Origin: Aphelenchoides besseyi
Taxonomy: Eukaryota; Nematoda; Chromadorea; Rhabditida; Aphelenchoididae
Direction: 5' to 3'
Assembly (NCBI GenBank): GCA_024699855.1
Contig: JAMPIQ010000002.1
Span: 1,922,001-1,986,000 of the forward strand
DNA length: 64,000 bases
Shown here: positions 44,566 to 56,018 of the stretch, piece after piece
How the letters are laid out: each line of letters begins with the position of its first letter
How positions within the stretch are numbered: the stretch's first letter is position 1
Made by a program: the position numbers and the translations under genes
Notes under the pieces: generated by a model
The model's database searches: none
The model's input: only the letters and a program-made list of their open reading frames with translations
Told to the model about the DNA's origin: nothing

Positions 44566-47213
44566 TGTCAAACTCGAGGCTACGCGATCAAATACATCAT
44601 GAAAGGACAGATGTCGACGGCGTTCATTGAAGTTGTGAGCAAAGGCGCACAAAACAATCCGTTCATCGAAATCAACGATGATAAAACGGTCAATTACAAT
44701 GAAGCACGATATCAGATGTCGTTGACGTATTGTAGTGACTACGAAGCAGTTATGAATCTGCTGTCGAAAGGCCCGTTCTACTTCTCTCATGTTGTGATCA
44801 TGATTGGAGTCCATTTGCCGAACGAATCGTATTTGATTGTCGCAAACGGTGATCGGGCCGAAGACATTGTTCGTCGCGCCAACTCGACAAGCGAAGTCCA
44901 TTCGCGTTTCACAGCATACATGAAATTCTGCCGTGAAAATCCGAATGAGACGGCCGATTTGACGTACAAAGACTTCCACTACGAGTACAACTACGATAAG
45001 CGTAAACGTACTTTCAAAAAACTGCAATTGAAACGCAAACGTGTAGTTGCAATCTATGAAGTGAATGTCAAAAATCGTCAATTGTTGGCTCTGCGAAGAA
45101 TTTTTTTACGAATGAAGTGCGTTCAAAACTTCGAACAGTTGGCGACAGTGAACGGAATCACTTACCGTCAATTCGATCCGAACGGTTTCGGCGAATTAGA
45201 CTTCGTCACCGCGGCCCAACAAATGGGTCTAATGGAATCGGATTTGATTTGGAGAAACGCACTCGATCAACGTGCCGGTCATCCAATTCGTCGATTCATT
45301 TTCCTTTTCGCGCAGGTTTTGATTAACGGCGCCGAGCTGTTGCAAAGTCCACGTCAACTGTACTTTGATTATCTGCCGTTCATGCGACCACCACTCGGAA
45401 ATCGTTTCGCACATTTGAGTGACAGTATGCGCGAACAACGCGCCGAACAAATCGCGCTGCGAATTTTGGAATGGCATTTGAATAATCGAGATTTAACTTT
45501 GAGTGATTTCGATTTGCCACAACCGGATGGAACGGTCACTGCGTTCAATCCGGAATTTCACGGCGAAATGGCTGTTGATTTTTTGGACGGCGACGATCAA
45601 ACGTGCTATCATGACGTCAATCAGATTTCGCACGTCAATTTGGGTTCCGATCAGCAACAAGCCTTCGACCTGGTCTGGCACTCCATTCAACAGTCCGAAG
45701 TGATTAACGGCAATCAAGTCGCGCCACCGTTAATGTTCTTCTTACACGGTGAAGGTGGAACTGGCAAAACGACATTGTACAATCAGTTGATTCGACAATG
45801 CAATGAGCACGGCATTCCATTTGCCGCTAGCGCAGCGACGGGAATCGCCGCGTCGCTTTTGTTCCAAGGACAAACCGTTCATTCCCGATTCATGATTCCA
45901 ACAGACCTCACTTCGGACTCGGAATCCCGAATGAACAAACATTGTCGGGCTGCCGAAGCGATTCGCCGCTGGGGACTTCTTCTAATTGATGAAGCGTCGG
46001 CAATGCATCAAAACGTCTACAATTACATGAAACGTGTAATTCAAGACGTTCGTCAAGGTCCGTACGTCAAACGACGATTGTTGATCGTTTTTGGCGACGA
46101 CTTTCGACAAATTCTGCCGATCGTTCGAAACGGAAACGTGGCTTCCGGCTTCGACGAAAGTCTGATTGCCGAGCATGACAAGGGTACAATCAAATTCCTG
46201 TGCCTGCGTCAAAACCACCGAACTGACGCGAATCAGATTCGGTTCCGCTCATTTTTGCGCGACGTCGGAATTGCCAACAAACCGATCGTGCGACAAAACG
46301 ACTACTACTCGACAGTACTTGCTTTGTCGGACTTCAATTTGGTCAACGATCTTCAGGAACTCCAAGATTGAGTGTTTCCGTCGGCACTTTTGCAAAGCGG
46401 AAACATCACGTCCAACTCGGCGATTGTTGCGCCGTTGAATGTGACCGTCAACTCGATCAACGAAGATCTGTTGAAAAAGTTGCCCGGACAAACGATTGTC
46501 TACGAGGCCATCAACACGATCGAAGACGAGAATGCCATCGATCCGTTGGACGATTCGGCCGTCGACGCGATGACCGAGTATTTGGGTCAAATCGAAGAGA
46601 CCGGCTTGGCTCAACAGCAATTGAAGCTGAAGATCGGCGCAAAAGTCATGTTCATTTCGAACATCGACACCTCCTACCGACTCTGCAACGGCACTCCGGC
46701 AGTTGTCACCGATTTGCAACCGGACGTCGTGACTGTCGCCGCATCGAGTCCGATGGTTTGACTGGCGAAGAAATCGACGTTGTTCGTCGAGTTTTCGATC
46801 GCAAAGTCAACTACGATCAACGCCAAACGGTGGCTTTTCGTCGTGTCCAATTTCCTTTGAAATTGGCATTCGCAATGACCATCAACAAAGCCCAGGGCCA
46901 AACAATGGAGCGAATCGGTTTGTATTTGAACTCGCCGGTCTTTGCGCACGGTCAGTTGTATGTGGCTTTGTCGCGTGTTCGTCGCGCATCTGACATCTAC
47001 ATTTTCAACCCGGATAATGTGCAAACCGATCCCAAAGCACAACAGCAGCAAAGCAAGTTCATGTTGAATGTTGTCAATCCGGAAGTCACGAAATTCGTGA
47101 CACAATTGGAAGCTGACGCGAACGCAGTTAACTCCAACGTCGTTACCACAACTGCTCCCGTCAATCCACCGGCCAATCCGACAGCCGATGACGACGATTC
47201 AATGGATGTTTAA
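44566..47213 (+). pseudogene. Helitron Rep-helicase, 5'-truncated and broken
   Basis: The coding trace starts within the C-terminal end of the Rep domain (YAIKYIMKGQ, ARYQMSLTYCSDYEAV, VHLPNESYLIV), so the HUH nuclease is missing. A PIF1-type helicase follows with Walker A FLHGEGGTGKTTLYNQLI (about 45750), Walker B RWGLLLIDEASAM (about 45970), VFGDDFRQILPI, KFLCLRQNHRT and the C-terminal LAFAMTINKAQGQTMERIG and LYVALSRVR. A TGA at 46369-46371 interrupts the frame once and a frame change follows near 46750. Otherwise the helicase is open for more than 600 codons. Helitrons move by rolling-circle replication; this copy cannot. Confidence 0.87.
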
Positions 47214-47794
47214 TTGTCGTTCATTCTTTGATACAAATAGGTTTCTTACGCTTTCTTCCTTCAAAACAAAAGCACCACTTCGATGGATTGATCACGTTGG
47301 CATACGTGAAGTGGCTTTTCAACTAAGAGTCAATCCGCTTACATTACAAACGATTTTTGCGCCGATTAGGACTCTGCTCGAACCGTTTATTTTCATAACT
47401 TTATGTTTCGCTTCCCAACTCATCTTCAATATTCTTATCGTATCAAACTGTTTCGAACACAATTCAAAAGTCCGTTGACCGTCTTGCACTTTTCGGGCTG
47501 AAGGCCCCCAACGTCAGGTAGTCAACTTTATCAACTCCCCTCCAACCCACGCTACAAACCCAACGCCACTAACGGCAAAAGACGGGAGCGAAGCGACCGT
47601 CTTGTTCACAAAAACAACAAAACCAAAACTAAAAAAACAGAAACAAACGGGGTTCATAAGGCGGGTTGTGGAGTGGGCGCGGAATGGCCGGACCAGCCGC
47701 CCACTCCACCGGGTTACAAAATAAACTACGAAACAGGGAGCACAAAGCACAAACTACCGGCTGGGCATCGCCTTTCTTTCGCTCAAAGCGACAC
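47214..47794. other. Helitron 3' flank and junction DNA
   Basis: No gene supported. A GC-rich stretch includes an inverted repeat (AAGACGG ... CCGTCTT, 47577-47601) around GAGCGAAGCGA that could be a Helitron subterminal hairpin, but no clear CTRR end follows. At 47795 the sequence switches abruptly to the duplicated GT10/GT14 block. Confidence 0.4.
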
Positions 47795-47972
47795 GCCTCT
47801 ACCACCTATTAACATGCAAGAATACTGGAGTGCAAAGGAGTGCGCATCAGATTTTGGGTTCCATTTGATAAATGATACAAAAACTGTAAAAACAATGGAA
47901 ACTCAAATGGCTGAGTTGGTGGAGCGAACAGCTCGAAGACGATCAGCTCATGGAAAACTCGAAGACCTTTAA
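47795..47972 (+). pseudogene. GT10 fucosyltransferase 3' fragment
   Basis: The last ~55 codons of GT10 A (PPINMQEYWSAKECASDFGF to the stop) are duplicated here in inverted orientation relative to 19089-19267. No upstream catalytic exons are present; Helitron flank abuts it. Confidence 0.88.
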
Positions 47973-49457
47973 CTACCAAAGATGTGTGTATAAAATTTAT
48001 TGTATTTCTCATGTGTAATAAAGGGTTAACTAATTATTTACGGTTAATTGAATATAGTTTATCTGATAGTAAAGAAACGAGCTGTCCAAGTTTTTATTTG
48101 ATCTACTAATCATTATAAAACACCGAGAATATACTTGTTCTAAGTATCAATATTGCACTCAAATTCATTGATGTTAAATTTGCTACCAAGTCGATTGCGC
48201 TCACGATTGAAACGAACCTGAAAACGCGATATGCTTACTAGGACCTATAAGACTGATTGATTACATGCGGCAGACTTAAATACACGTCTGAATTCAGCCG
48301 ATGAAGCCCTCGATCAACATGAGTTCGACGCAAAAGCTCTTCATACCAACACACCGCGGCGCCAAAGTCATAGCTGGGCATAATTTTGTTGCCGAATAGC
48401 TGAGGAACAGTCGAGAGCATTTTCAGCTGCTCCACACCAAAAATGCAGTTGTAATGACGAAAGAAACCAGGGTTGCAACTTTCATGCGACCACATAACAA
48501 ATCTAAAAATTGGTATAAAAGGGCTAAGTATCTCTCATTACATAGTCATTTGCGCATGGAAGATTCCTTTTTCGTAGCAATGACGAGTGTAACCTCCTGG
48601 AGCGTCGATGGCATCTGCTGAGTTCAAGGAGCCCATAAATTGTTCATCAACACCAAAGGTTTTCCACTCAAAATTTTTCATAACACCACGCAGATCCAGT
48701 TCCTCAAGCATGAAATCAATCATGTCACGTGAGATTGAAATGAAGTCCCAACTTTTGGTCAACGGCAGAACTGGTTTGTGACCGTTGTGTGAGACACGAT
48801 TCCGAGTTTCTGCATCAGTTGCGATGAATCTTCTTCAAATTCTAACTGACCGTTCTTGAACAAGTGCATGGCTTCGAAGGTCCAATTGGCTTTTGGGTCG
48901 ATTCGTACTGGCTGTAACTGCACACTTGCAATGTCGTTTGTGCCGTTGAACCACTTGAAGATCTGAATGAGTTCCTGGTTGGTCTTCAAGGGTATGTCGT
49001 AGTTCTGAAGTTCAATCATCTCAAGCTCATGTTCAACCTAACCTGCAGCAGAACCAAGTACTTCCATTTGAATTTAACTTTGCTCAAAATCATCATGCAC
49101 TGATGATACGAATAAGTCATGTTGTGACCATGACTGTCCATTTGAAACTCAATATCCGTAAGAAAGACGTTTGGAAAGCAATCAGCAAGCGCTCGCATTC
49201 GCTTGTGAAACAACGGTGAAGATTTGGCGTCCAGAGCGTAGCAGTAGAAGTTATGAGGAGTGTAAGTGGCCGCTAGATCCATTTCCAGAAACCGATAGTC
49301 CTGCAAAAGTTACATTGGGTCAAATGAACATGTTGTCTACCGTGTAGACCGTGCGAGCAAAAGCGATCGGAAAATCGGCTTCTTCGGGATACAGATCGTC
49401 GGTTTGAAAGTAGGCCCGTCGACGAATAGAATCGCAGTCCATCGGCAACGCGGCTTT
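47795..49457. repeat. Right copy of the 1.66-kb inverted duplication
   Basis: Reverse complement of 17610-19267. It covers the GT14 catalytic exons, the intergenic DNA and the GT10 3' end. Confidence 0.9.
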
Positions 49458-49730
49458 GTTTTTTGGGTCACTTATTTTGATTCGATGCTTTGAATACAAA
49501 TACAATTCAACACTGCGATCAGCAAAAAAAGCAGCACAGTTTAAATTGGCTGTTTCTGTGGGCCTCATCAAACATGGTTCTGTGCAGTTTTGGGAAGTTA
49601 CGTAAAGGTCATTTTCAAAATTATTGTATAATGAAATGTAGCCAATAAATAGTATAGTGCTAAACAACGTAATATACAAAATTGGGTGTAAAGGGAGAGA
49701 ATAAATGCAATAAATTCGTTTAATTATCAT
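48140..49730 (-). CDS. GT14 core-2/I-branching beta-1,6-N-acetylglucosaminyltransferase-like, copy C
   Basis: ATG 49730 begins a signal anchor (ILYITLFSTILFIGYISLY) and a stem unlike that of copy B. From about ALPMDCDSIRRRAYFQTDDL onward it is almost identical to copy B. The exons are open through TPHNFYCYALDAKSSPLFHK, NYDIPLKTNQELIQIF, VRIDPKANWTFEAMHLF, SWDFISISRDMIDFM, GVDEQFMGSL, FFRHYNCIFG and the final exon to TAG at 48140-48142. It lacks the two frameshifts of copy B and so is the best candidate for an active GT14 in the window. GT14 needs no DxD metal site, and none is seen. Confidence 0.88.
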
Positions 49731-50086
49731 ATCTTAACCCTAGAGTTACAAGGGACAAAAATCTTATCGTTGATAACCAGATTAAACACCAACAATCCAA
49801 ATTCACCTGGCAATTTTGGTGTTAACTAGTGGATTTACAAGGTTAGGAGAATTTAAGATAGTTTAACATATCTGATAGAAATTATCATTTAAATACAACT
49901 ATTAAGAAGGTATTAAGAGCTTAATATTACTAACTAGTAAGAGTAGTTAAAATAATAATTCAAATCATTGATTAGTTTATTCCAAAGTGTAAACAGTAGT
50001 CATTAAAAGTAGGCTCTTATATTTGTGTAGACATATCAATGTTCTAAACACTTTATAATTGTTTGTGTACACTTTATTTATCGTGT
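49731..50086. other. AT-rich intergenic DNA
   Basis: Strongly AT-rich, without coding signal. It lies upstream of GT14 copy C. Confidence 0.4.
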
Positions 50087-50330
50087 GTAGTGATCAGTGA
50101 CCAAACATATCTAGCATTATTCAGTCAACTGACCAAATAAGTTGTCACTGCACAAGTAACAAATTCGCTACGATAAAATCGCCGATTTCATTCAACTGAT
50201 GACCATCCTGTGATTATAAGTAGAAATCGAAAACCAACAAGTTTATTATTCTGTCGAACTCAGAAAATTGTTTGAAGAAAGATGCCGGCATACCGCCCAT
50301 GTCCAATGCTATGCAGTTTGAAATAGCAAC
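50087..50330 (+). promoter_or_regulatory. Upstream element A, copy 3 (orphaned)
   Basis: The longest match to copy 1 (4155-4335): it includes ACGATAAAATCGCCGATTTC, GATGACCATCCTGTG, TTATAAGTAGAAATCGAAAA and continues through GAAGAAAGATGCCG to about 50325. No glycosylation gene follows; the Maverick begins shortly after. A promoter role is inferred. Confidence 0.5.
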
Positions 50331-50819
50331 TAAGATGCGTAAAGCTAAATAGTAAATCTGTTAACACAAATTTAACTAAATTACGAGTTGTTGAGTCCTT
50401 CGATAGTTCCGCACGGCACTCTTGTGTTTTTGGCTTTCTGATTTTCCCGGTCGGCCCGCGGATAACCGCCGTCCGATCGAGTTGGTTGTTCCTCCCTCCC
50501 TACTCTGAACGACTTGTTATTTTTTGTAATTGCACCCAATAAACCTTTCTAGCAACTTGGTCAGGACACTCCTCGGGCAAAACATTAGTAGTGTATGGCA
50601 CAAATTTTCGACAAAAAATCCCAGACCTCAGCTATTGCCGCAAGCTTGTCGGGAGAGTAATTAATATACTTGTCACTCATCAGCCTCCAATCGACGCGCA
50701 AAAGCTCGCGGAGCTGTCAATCAAACGCCGCAGAAAGACCCTCCCTCATACAAAGCGGCAAAATTCAAAGTTATGATTCATTTATTAATTACACAATAAA
50801 GCATTTACAACTGTGACAA

Positions 50820-51020
50820 TGATTAGATAGAAAGGGAAGTTTTTTTGGGTTTTTGGTCTACAAAAGGTAAGTTGGAGAGACATTTGATTCATATGTCCAA
50901 ATCGCGATAGGTGTAATGACAAGTGTGAAAGTGATTAGATAGAAAGGGAAGTTTTTTGGGTTTTTGGTCTACAAAAGGTAAGTTGGGGAGACAGCTGATT
51001 CACTTGTTCAAAACTCGATA
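50820..51020. repeat. Tandem duplication of ~118 bp at the 3' end of the 51.0-kb ORF
   Basis: TGATTAGATAGAAAGGGAAG at about 50820 and at 50934 starts two units that share TTTTTGGGTTTTTGGTCTAC and AAAAGGTAAGTTGG. The second unit runs into the stop of the minus-strand ORF at 51000; the first carries a decayed copy of its last codons. Confidence 0.8.
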
Positions 51021-51311
51021 AGCTTGGTTGAACGCCGCATTAGCGTCAATACACTCATTGCATAGAATTAATCGAATTTCATATGATCCATTTGACATCG
51101 GACGCATCTTTTTGCTTGTTGTGAAAAATCTGCCTTCACACGTTTTACACATGATGAAACTAAGCTCCCGCTTCAAATAAACAGCAATCCATGGAGAGGG
51201 CGGCATTTTACTGTTATCGCTCCAATCGTCGAACTCATCTAATGGCTTTTGAGTGTCTTCGTCGATGAACAATTCACCTTCTTCTCTTTCTTTTCGGCGT
51301 TTGAAAGCCAT
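51000..51311 (-). CDS. Maverick ORF of unknown function with CxxC pairs (103 residues)
   Basis: ATG 51311 to TAA 51000. The start is basic and acidic (MAFKRRKEREEGELF), then DDWSDNSKMPPSPW, and two Cys pairs (MCKTCEGRFF and LCNECID) about 30 residues apart, as in a small zinc ribbon. It is transcribed away from PolB, so about 480 bp (51312-51787) forms a divergent promoter region. I do not recognise a family. A nucleic-acid-binding or regulatory role is conceivable from the zinc ribbon only. Confidence 0.6.
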   Translation of the reverse strand: MAFKRRKEREEGELFIDEDTQKPLDEFDDWSDNSKMPPSPWIAVYLKRELSFIMCKTCEGRFFTTSKKMRPMSNGSYEIRLILCNECIDANAAFNQAYRVLNK

Positions 51312-51787
51312 CGTCTATTTAAAAAGCGTGCAGCGAAAGTCCAAAAAACACCACGATATAAGAGTAAACAGTAAAAATGAAAAAGATGTCCTGAAAGGCA
51401 ATTTGCAGCACAGTGGTTGGGCCGTACTGAAAGGCGAAAGAAAAAAACAAACCGTTTAACGAGCGCGAAACAAAAGAGACAAAATAGACGGACGTAGCTC
51501 GCGCTCGAGCTCAAATGCCGAACGACAACGTGCGACAGCTTTTTATGTCGTAAATTTTGACTGTGCAATCCATTCACGAATAAAGAAATTTCGAAACTTT
51601 AGCGTAGTATTTCGCAATCTGGCACTTGACGATTACGAGATTTGATGAATTGATGAGGTGTCTGTGAGTATTTCGAAATAGTTTGACAAATGGCAAGCGC
51701 CGATTTCGTAATTTGATGCATTTTGGTGCATCAAAATGCCTGCGAGTCAAAAAAAAGGTTACTCGTGTTTACGATCCTCTTCCAATC

Positions 51788-54700
51788 ATGTCGCTTCTTT
51801 CATCTTATGAATTGGAAGATTATTTTACACGAAAAGTTCAAGTTAATAATGCGAATAGCAAATTCCAATTAACTCGATACAAAGAGACTACAACCTTTAA
51901 GAATTTGAAAGATGCTGACGATCCAGAACTTTTGTTAAAAAGCTTAATTCGCGATTCAATCTCTAATGCTATTCACGAAGCCGAAAAACAAAAGATCACT
52001 GTCGACAAAATTAGCGTTTCGATCAACTCTGAAGGCCTTTTCGATCCTGTTTTCGTACCGTTTCGAACACCGGAAATGAATAATGTCGATGCTGTGATGA
52101 ATTTGTTTTTATCTATTGAGCAGTCAAATAGAGAAGCACACCTTTACGGTAGTGATTTGATATTTGAGGCCACGTGCAAAGGAACCGTAAAGGCGGGTGG
52201 GGGTAAATTGAAATCAAATGTACAAGGGATCTTTGAAATTAATGAAAACGATAGTTTGTGTGTCTTCAGGGCAATCGAACTTTCGCGTTATTTAAACATG
52301 AAAAATCGTACGAACTACACACAGCGTGAGTATTTAACAGTGAAAAAAGTTAACAAACTCGTTCGTTTACTAATGACCGAGTTAAAAATAAGTACAGCAC
52401 ACGAATCCTACAACGTCGAAAAGTATTGTAACATTTTGGTTTCTTATTATAACAAAAAGTATAATTCAACATTTCGTATCACAGTTTTTAACTCGAATAA
52501 CGCGCGTGATAAGCCGCTCTTTCAGACAAAAAGCAAAAACCCAAAATACGAATTGACCATTTATTACAATTGCGCTCATTGCACGTGTATTTCAAACATT
52601 CGCAGGTTTTTGGGTGTTCGAAATTATTGTTTTGAGTGCCTCAGTTCTTATAACACAGCTGCAAAGCATTCGGTAAGTTGTAAAGTAAAATGTTGTAAAT
52701 GTGGTAGAATGGATTATCCTTGTATTAAAGCCAATTTTTTTAAAAGATGTGACGAGTGCGCAACCTTATTTTACAATGAGGCTTGTTACAAAGCCCATTT
52801 CATAACGCGTATGTGCCAAGAATATAAGGTATGCGAGCAGTGTGATCAACGTTTTGCAACACGCTTAAAACACGAATGTCGCAAAGGTTCGTATTGTCGA
52901 TTGTGTAAAGGCAGACACGGCGAAAACGAATGCTACATAACGACAAAAGAAAAACCAAAGGTCTCGCCTTATAGATTGGTTGTTTATGATTTCGAGAGTA
53001 CACAAGAAGATGAAATAAAGCGTGAAGTTTATAAGCACGCTGTTAATTACTGCGCATGTTACGTAATGTGTAACAAATGTATGGATAATGGCTGTTGGAA
53101 CGCCGAATTTGAACAAAACAATTCAGAATGTCACATTTGTAACGTCGATTATCGTTGGAACACATGGAACGCAGCACTAAGACCGCGACTCGATCCCGTT
53201 CGCGCTTTCGTAGCTTTTCTTTTCGCTATAACACCTGAGAAAACTAAGACCATCTGTTACGCTCATTATGCCGGTCGCTATGATATCATCTTTATACTCA
53301 ATGAGCTTTACCGCTTGAAATCAGCAAACGAGCGTATATTTTCTGATATTGATATCATTTGTCAAGGAAACAAGATCTATCAAGTGACATTAAAGAACAA
53401 GCGCGGTTGTCACGGAACAATTTTGTTTAAAGACAGTTATCATCTTATGCCCATACGCTTAGATCAAATGACTGAAACCTTTGGTTTAGACATTGAAACT
53501 AAACAGTTTTTTCCATATTTGTGGATTAAACGAGGTAATTACGACCGCTTATTGCATCATTTGCCGAGTCGTAAATATTACAGTCCTGATGCGATGAGTG
53601 AAAAGAAAAGAGCTCAATTTGAAGTTTGGTATTCGAACAACTACAATTCAAAGTTTTTCATACCTTATCAGCTTGATGTTTATTGTCGAAACAATGTGCA
53701 AATTTTAACTCATGCACTCGTTTCTTATCGAACTCAGTTTTTGGATTTAACAACAATCGATATGATTGAAAACGCAATAACAATAGCGAGTGCGTGTATG
53801 TTGCATTACAGGGTAAACTTAATGCCTGCAAATCAAATACCAATTACTCCAGAGTCAGGGTATGAACAAAACATGCGACAATCTTCTTTTGCCTTAAAAT
53901 ATCTTAAATGGTATGCGCATTACCATAAAGTGCACGTCCAACATCGCGATTCTTTTGGTGGGGAAATTCGGTTTGGACCCTATTCAATCGATGGAGTAGT
54001 TGAACGCCCAAATCAAAAGCCGTTAGCTATCGAATTTAATGGATGTCGTTATCATGCGTGTCCTGATTGCCATGAGGACGACAATTTACTGCCAAACGGG
54101 AAAACCGTTTTAGTTGCACGCGAAAAAGAGATGGAGCGAATCAAGTTTTTAGAAACAAAGTACGAGGCTTTAGTTATCTGGAGCTGCAAAATAGACGAAG
54201 AACTTAAGCACAACATTGAAATGCGCGAATTTTACGATAAAACGTTAAACGAAGGCCCAATTTTGGGTCGAGATGCTTTTAGCGGAGGGCGAACCGGTCC
54301 AACTTGTTTGTATCACAAAGCAGAAGATGACGAGGAAATTGTTGTTTACGACATTATTTCAATGTATCCGGCAGTACAATTCTATGAACCATTTCCTATT
54401 CATCATCCTCGCATTATTGTGGAAGAGAAAATCGTAAATTGGACAAAACCAGCCGGCAATCAATACAAAGGGTTGTTAAAAGTTTTGGTTTGCCCCACAG
54501 CAAGTTTGCAATTGCCGGTTTTACCGTACAACTGCAACAATTATTTAACCTTTCCTCTTTGCCGCTCTTGTACAGAAAAGTACACAAAACCAAAAGCCGA
54601 TAGAACAGACATAAACTGTAAACACAGTGATTTCGAACGCTCTTTTGTTTTCACAGGTACGCACATTGAGCTCGCACTTGCCCTAGAAAATGGATATGTT

Positions 54701-55654
54701 GTCACTAAATTCTATAGATGTTGGCATTACGAAAACTGGTCGACAGAATTATTTAAAGGTTATGTCAGCCAATTTCTAAAAAGTAAAATGGAATCAAAAC
54801 CGTATAAATTCTCAACATTCGAAGAACGTGAACGATTTAAAGAAGAAGTAAGAACCCGATTAGATATTGAAATTGATCCGAATGAAATGACAGATAATCC
54901 AGGAAAACGATTTATTAGCAAATTGTTTTTGAATTCTTTGTGGGGAAAGTTTGGTATTAGGAACAATCTTGCTCTATGAAAATAGTGACAAGCCCTCGAC
55001 ACATGGACAAATTGTTCGCAAACCCAAAATTGAATATTCAACGTGTGGAAGAAGTCGCTCGTGATGTTTTTATGGTTATATATGCGCCAAAAAATGAATA
55101 TCTCATCGAAAATCAGTGCAGCAATTTGGTTTTGGCGGCGTTTACAACCTCGGCAGCTCGTGTGTTGCTTTACGACCACATGAAAAGAATCGTAGATGAC
55201 CCAAACTGCAAACTTCTTTACACCGACACAGATTCGGTTATTTTTGTCAAAAAGAAACAGTTCGATTCACCAATAAAAGAAGGTGCTTATTTGGGTGAAA
55301 TGGAGCAAGAATACCCGGATCAAGACATTCGAGAATTTTGTTCCGGAGGTTGCAAACAATACGCGCTACTCTTCCGCAATCGCTCAACCGGAGAGATGAC
55401 TACAAAGCTCAAAATTCGTGGTATCACTTTCGACTACCAGACAGCAAAAAAGTTGACTTATGAGAAGTTCAAGCAAATGGTTATCAGCGAATGAGAATCC
55501 TGTACGTTGTGAATACTCAAGCATACGCCCAAATAAACGGGGGTATGTGACAACCGTTTCTACTTTTAAAAATTATGTAAACATTTACGAGAAGGGCTTT
55601 GTGGGTCCCGCTTTTAATGTCTTTCCTTATGGGTATAAGCACTATGTAGCTTAA
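51788..55654 (+). CDS. Maverick protein-primed family B DNA polymerase (two frame breaks)
   Basis: The replicative polymerase. The likely start is ATG 51788 (MSLLSSYELEDYF); an open frame extends further upstream. The N-terminal half carries many CxxC pairs (about 52560-52930). The exonuclease part follows: LVVYDFEST (Exo I, 52975) and HYAGRYDIIFI (Exo II, 53265), while the Exo III site reads YCRNNVQIL (53680), with Asn where Asp is usual. An inserted PD-(D/E)XK-like block (AIEFNGCRYHACPDC, 54020) is common in Maverick PolBs. Polymerase motifs are YDIISMYPAV (A, 54350), NSLWGKFG (B, 54930) and YTDTDSVIF (C, 55220). The frame changes at 54976 (TGA overlapping an ATG) and near 55470; the C-terminal segment ends with VFPYGYKHYVA. 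Confidence 0.9.
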
Positions 55655-55999
55655 ACCACATGTTCTTTTGAGTACATCCGTTTTTGTACGCAAAGTTGTG
55701 AGCCCTTCGAAGTAATCTACAATACTATAACGACTAGTTGAGCATCATTGAGCATTTTCAAACCGCACTTAAGCTGCAATACCATGCCGTCGTCGTTGCA
55801 ATTGGGAGACCAAACATTCGCACATGATCCTTGTCTTCTTCGCTCATACGCTTTCTATCCCGCCGTTTATAAGTTAACGCCCACTTTTACAATAATTTCT
55901 CTTTTCATTAGTTGTGTCTCTTATATCCCCCATTTGTGTTGTAGTTCACTTTCGTTTTTGCTAAATAAACAAAGTAATAAAAAGGATCGTTATTCTTCA
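55655..55999. other. Maverick intergenic DNA after PolB
   Basis: A weak open frame (55748-56044) gives a Ser/Leu/Phe-rich product without a recognisable domain and overlaps the next gene. I do not support it as a gene. Confidence 0.4.
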
Positions 56000-56018
56000 T
56001 TATTGTCGTACCAACGAA

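Noticed and set aside
44491..47105. Several long minus-strand frames (up to 196 codons) opposite the Helitron and PolB genes
   Set aside because: They mirror the long coding frames on the plus strand, and the plus strand carries the recognisable motifs.
47577..47601. Inverted repeat as the Helitron 3' hairpin
   Set aside because: No CTRR end at the expected distance, so I did not call it as a terminus. It is mentioned only as a candidate.
50360..50600. Maverick terminal inverted repeat or solo LTR
   Set aside because: No partner repeat within the window and no target duplication can be seen. The polyadenylation-like AATAAA alone is not enough.
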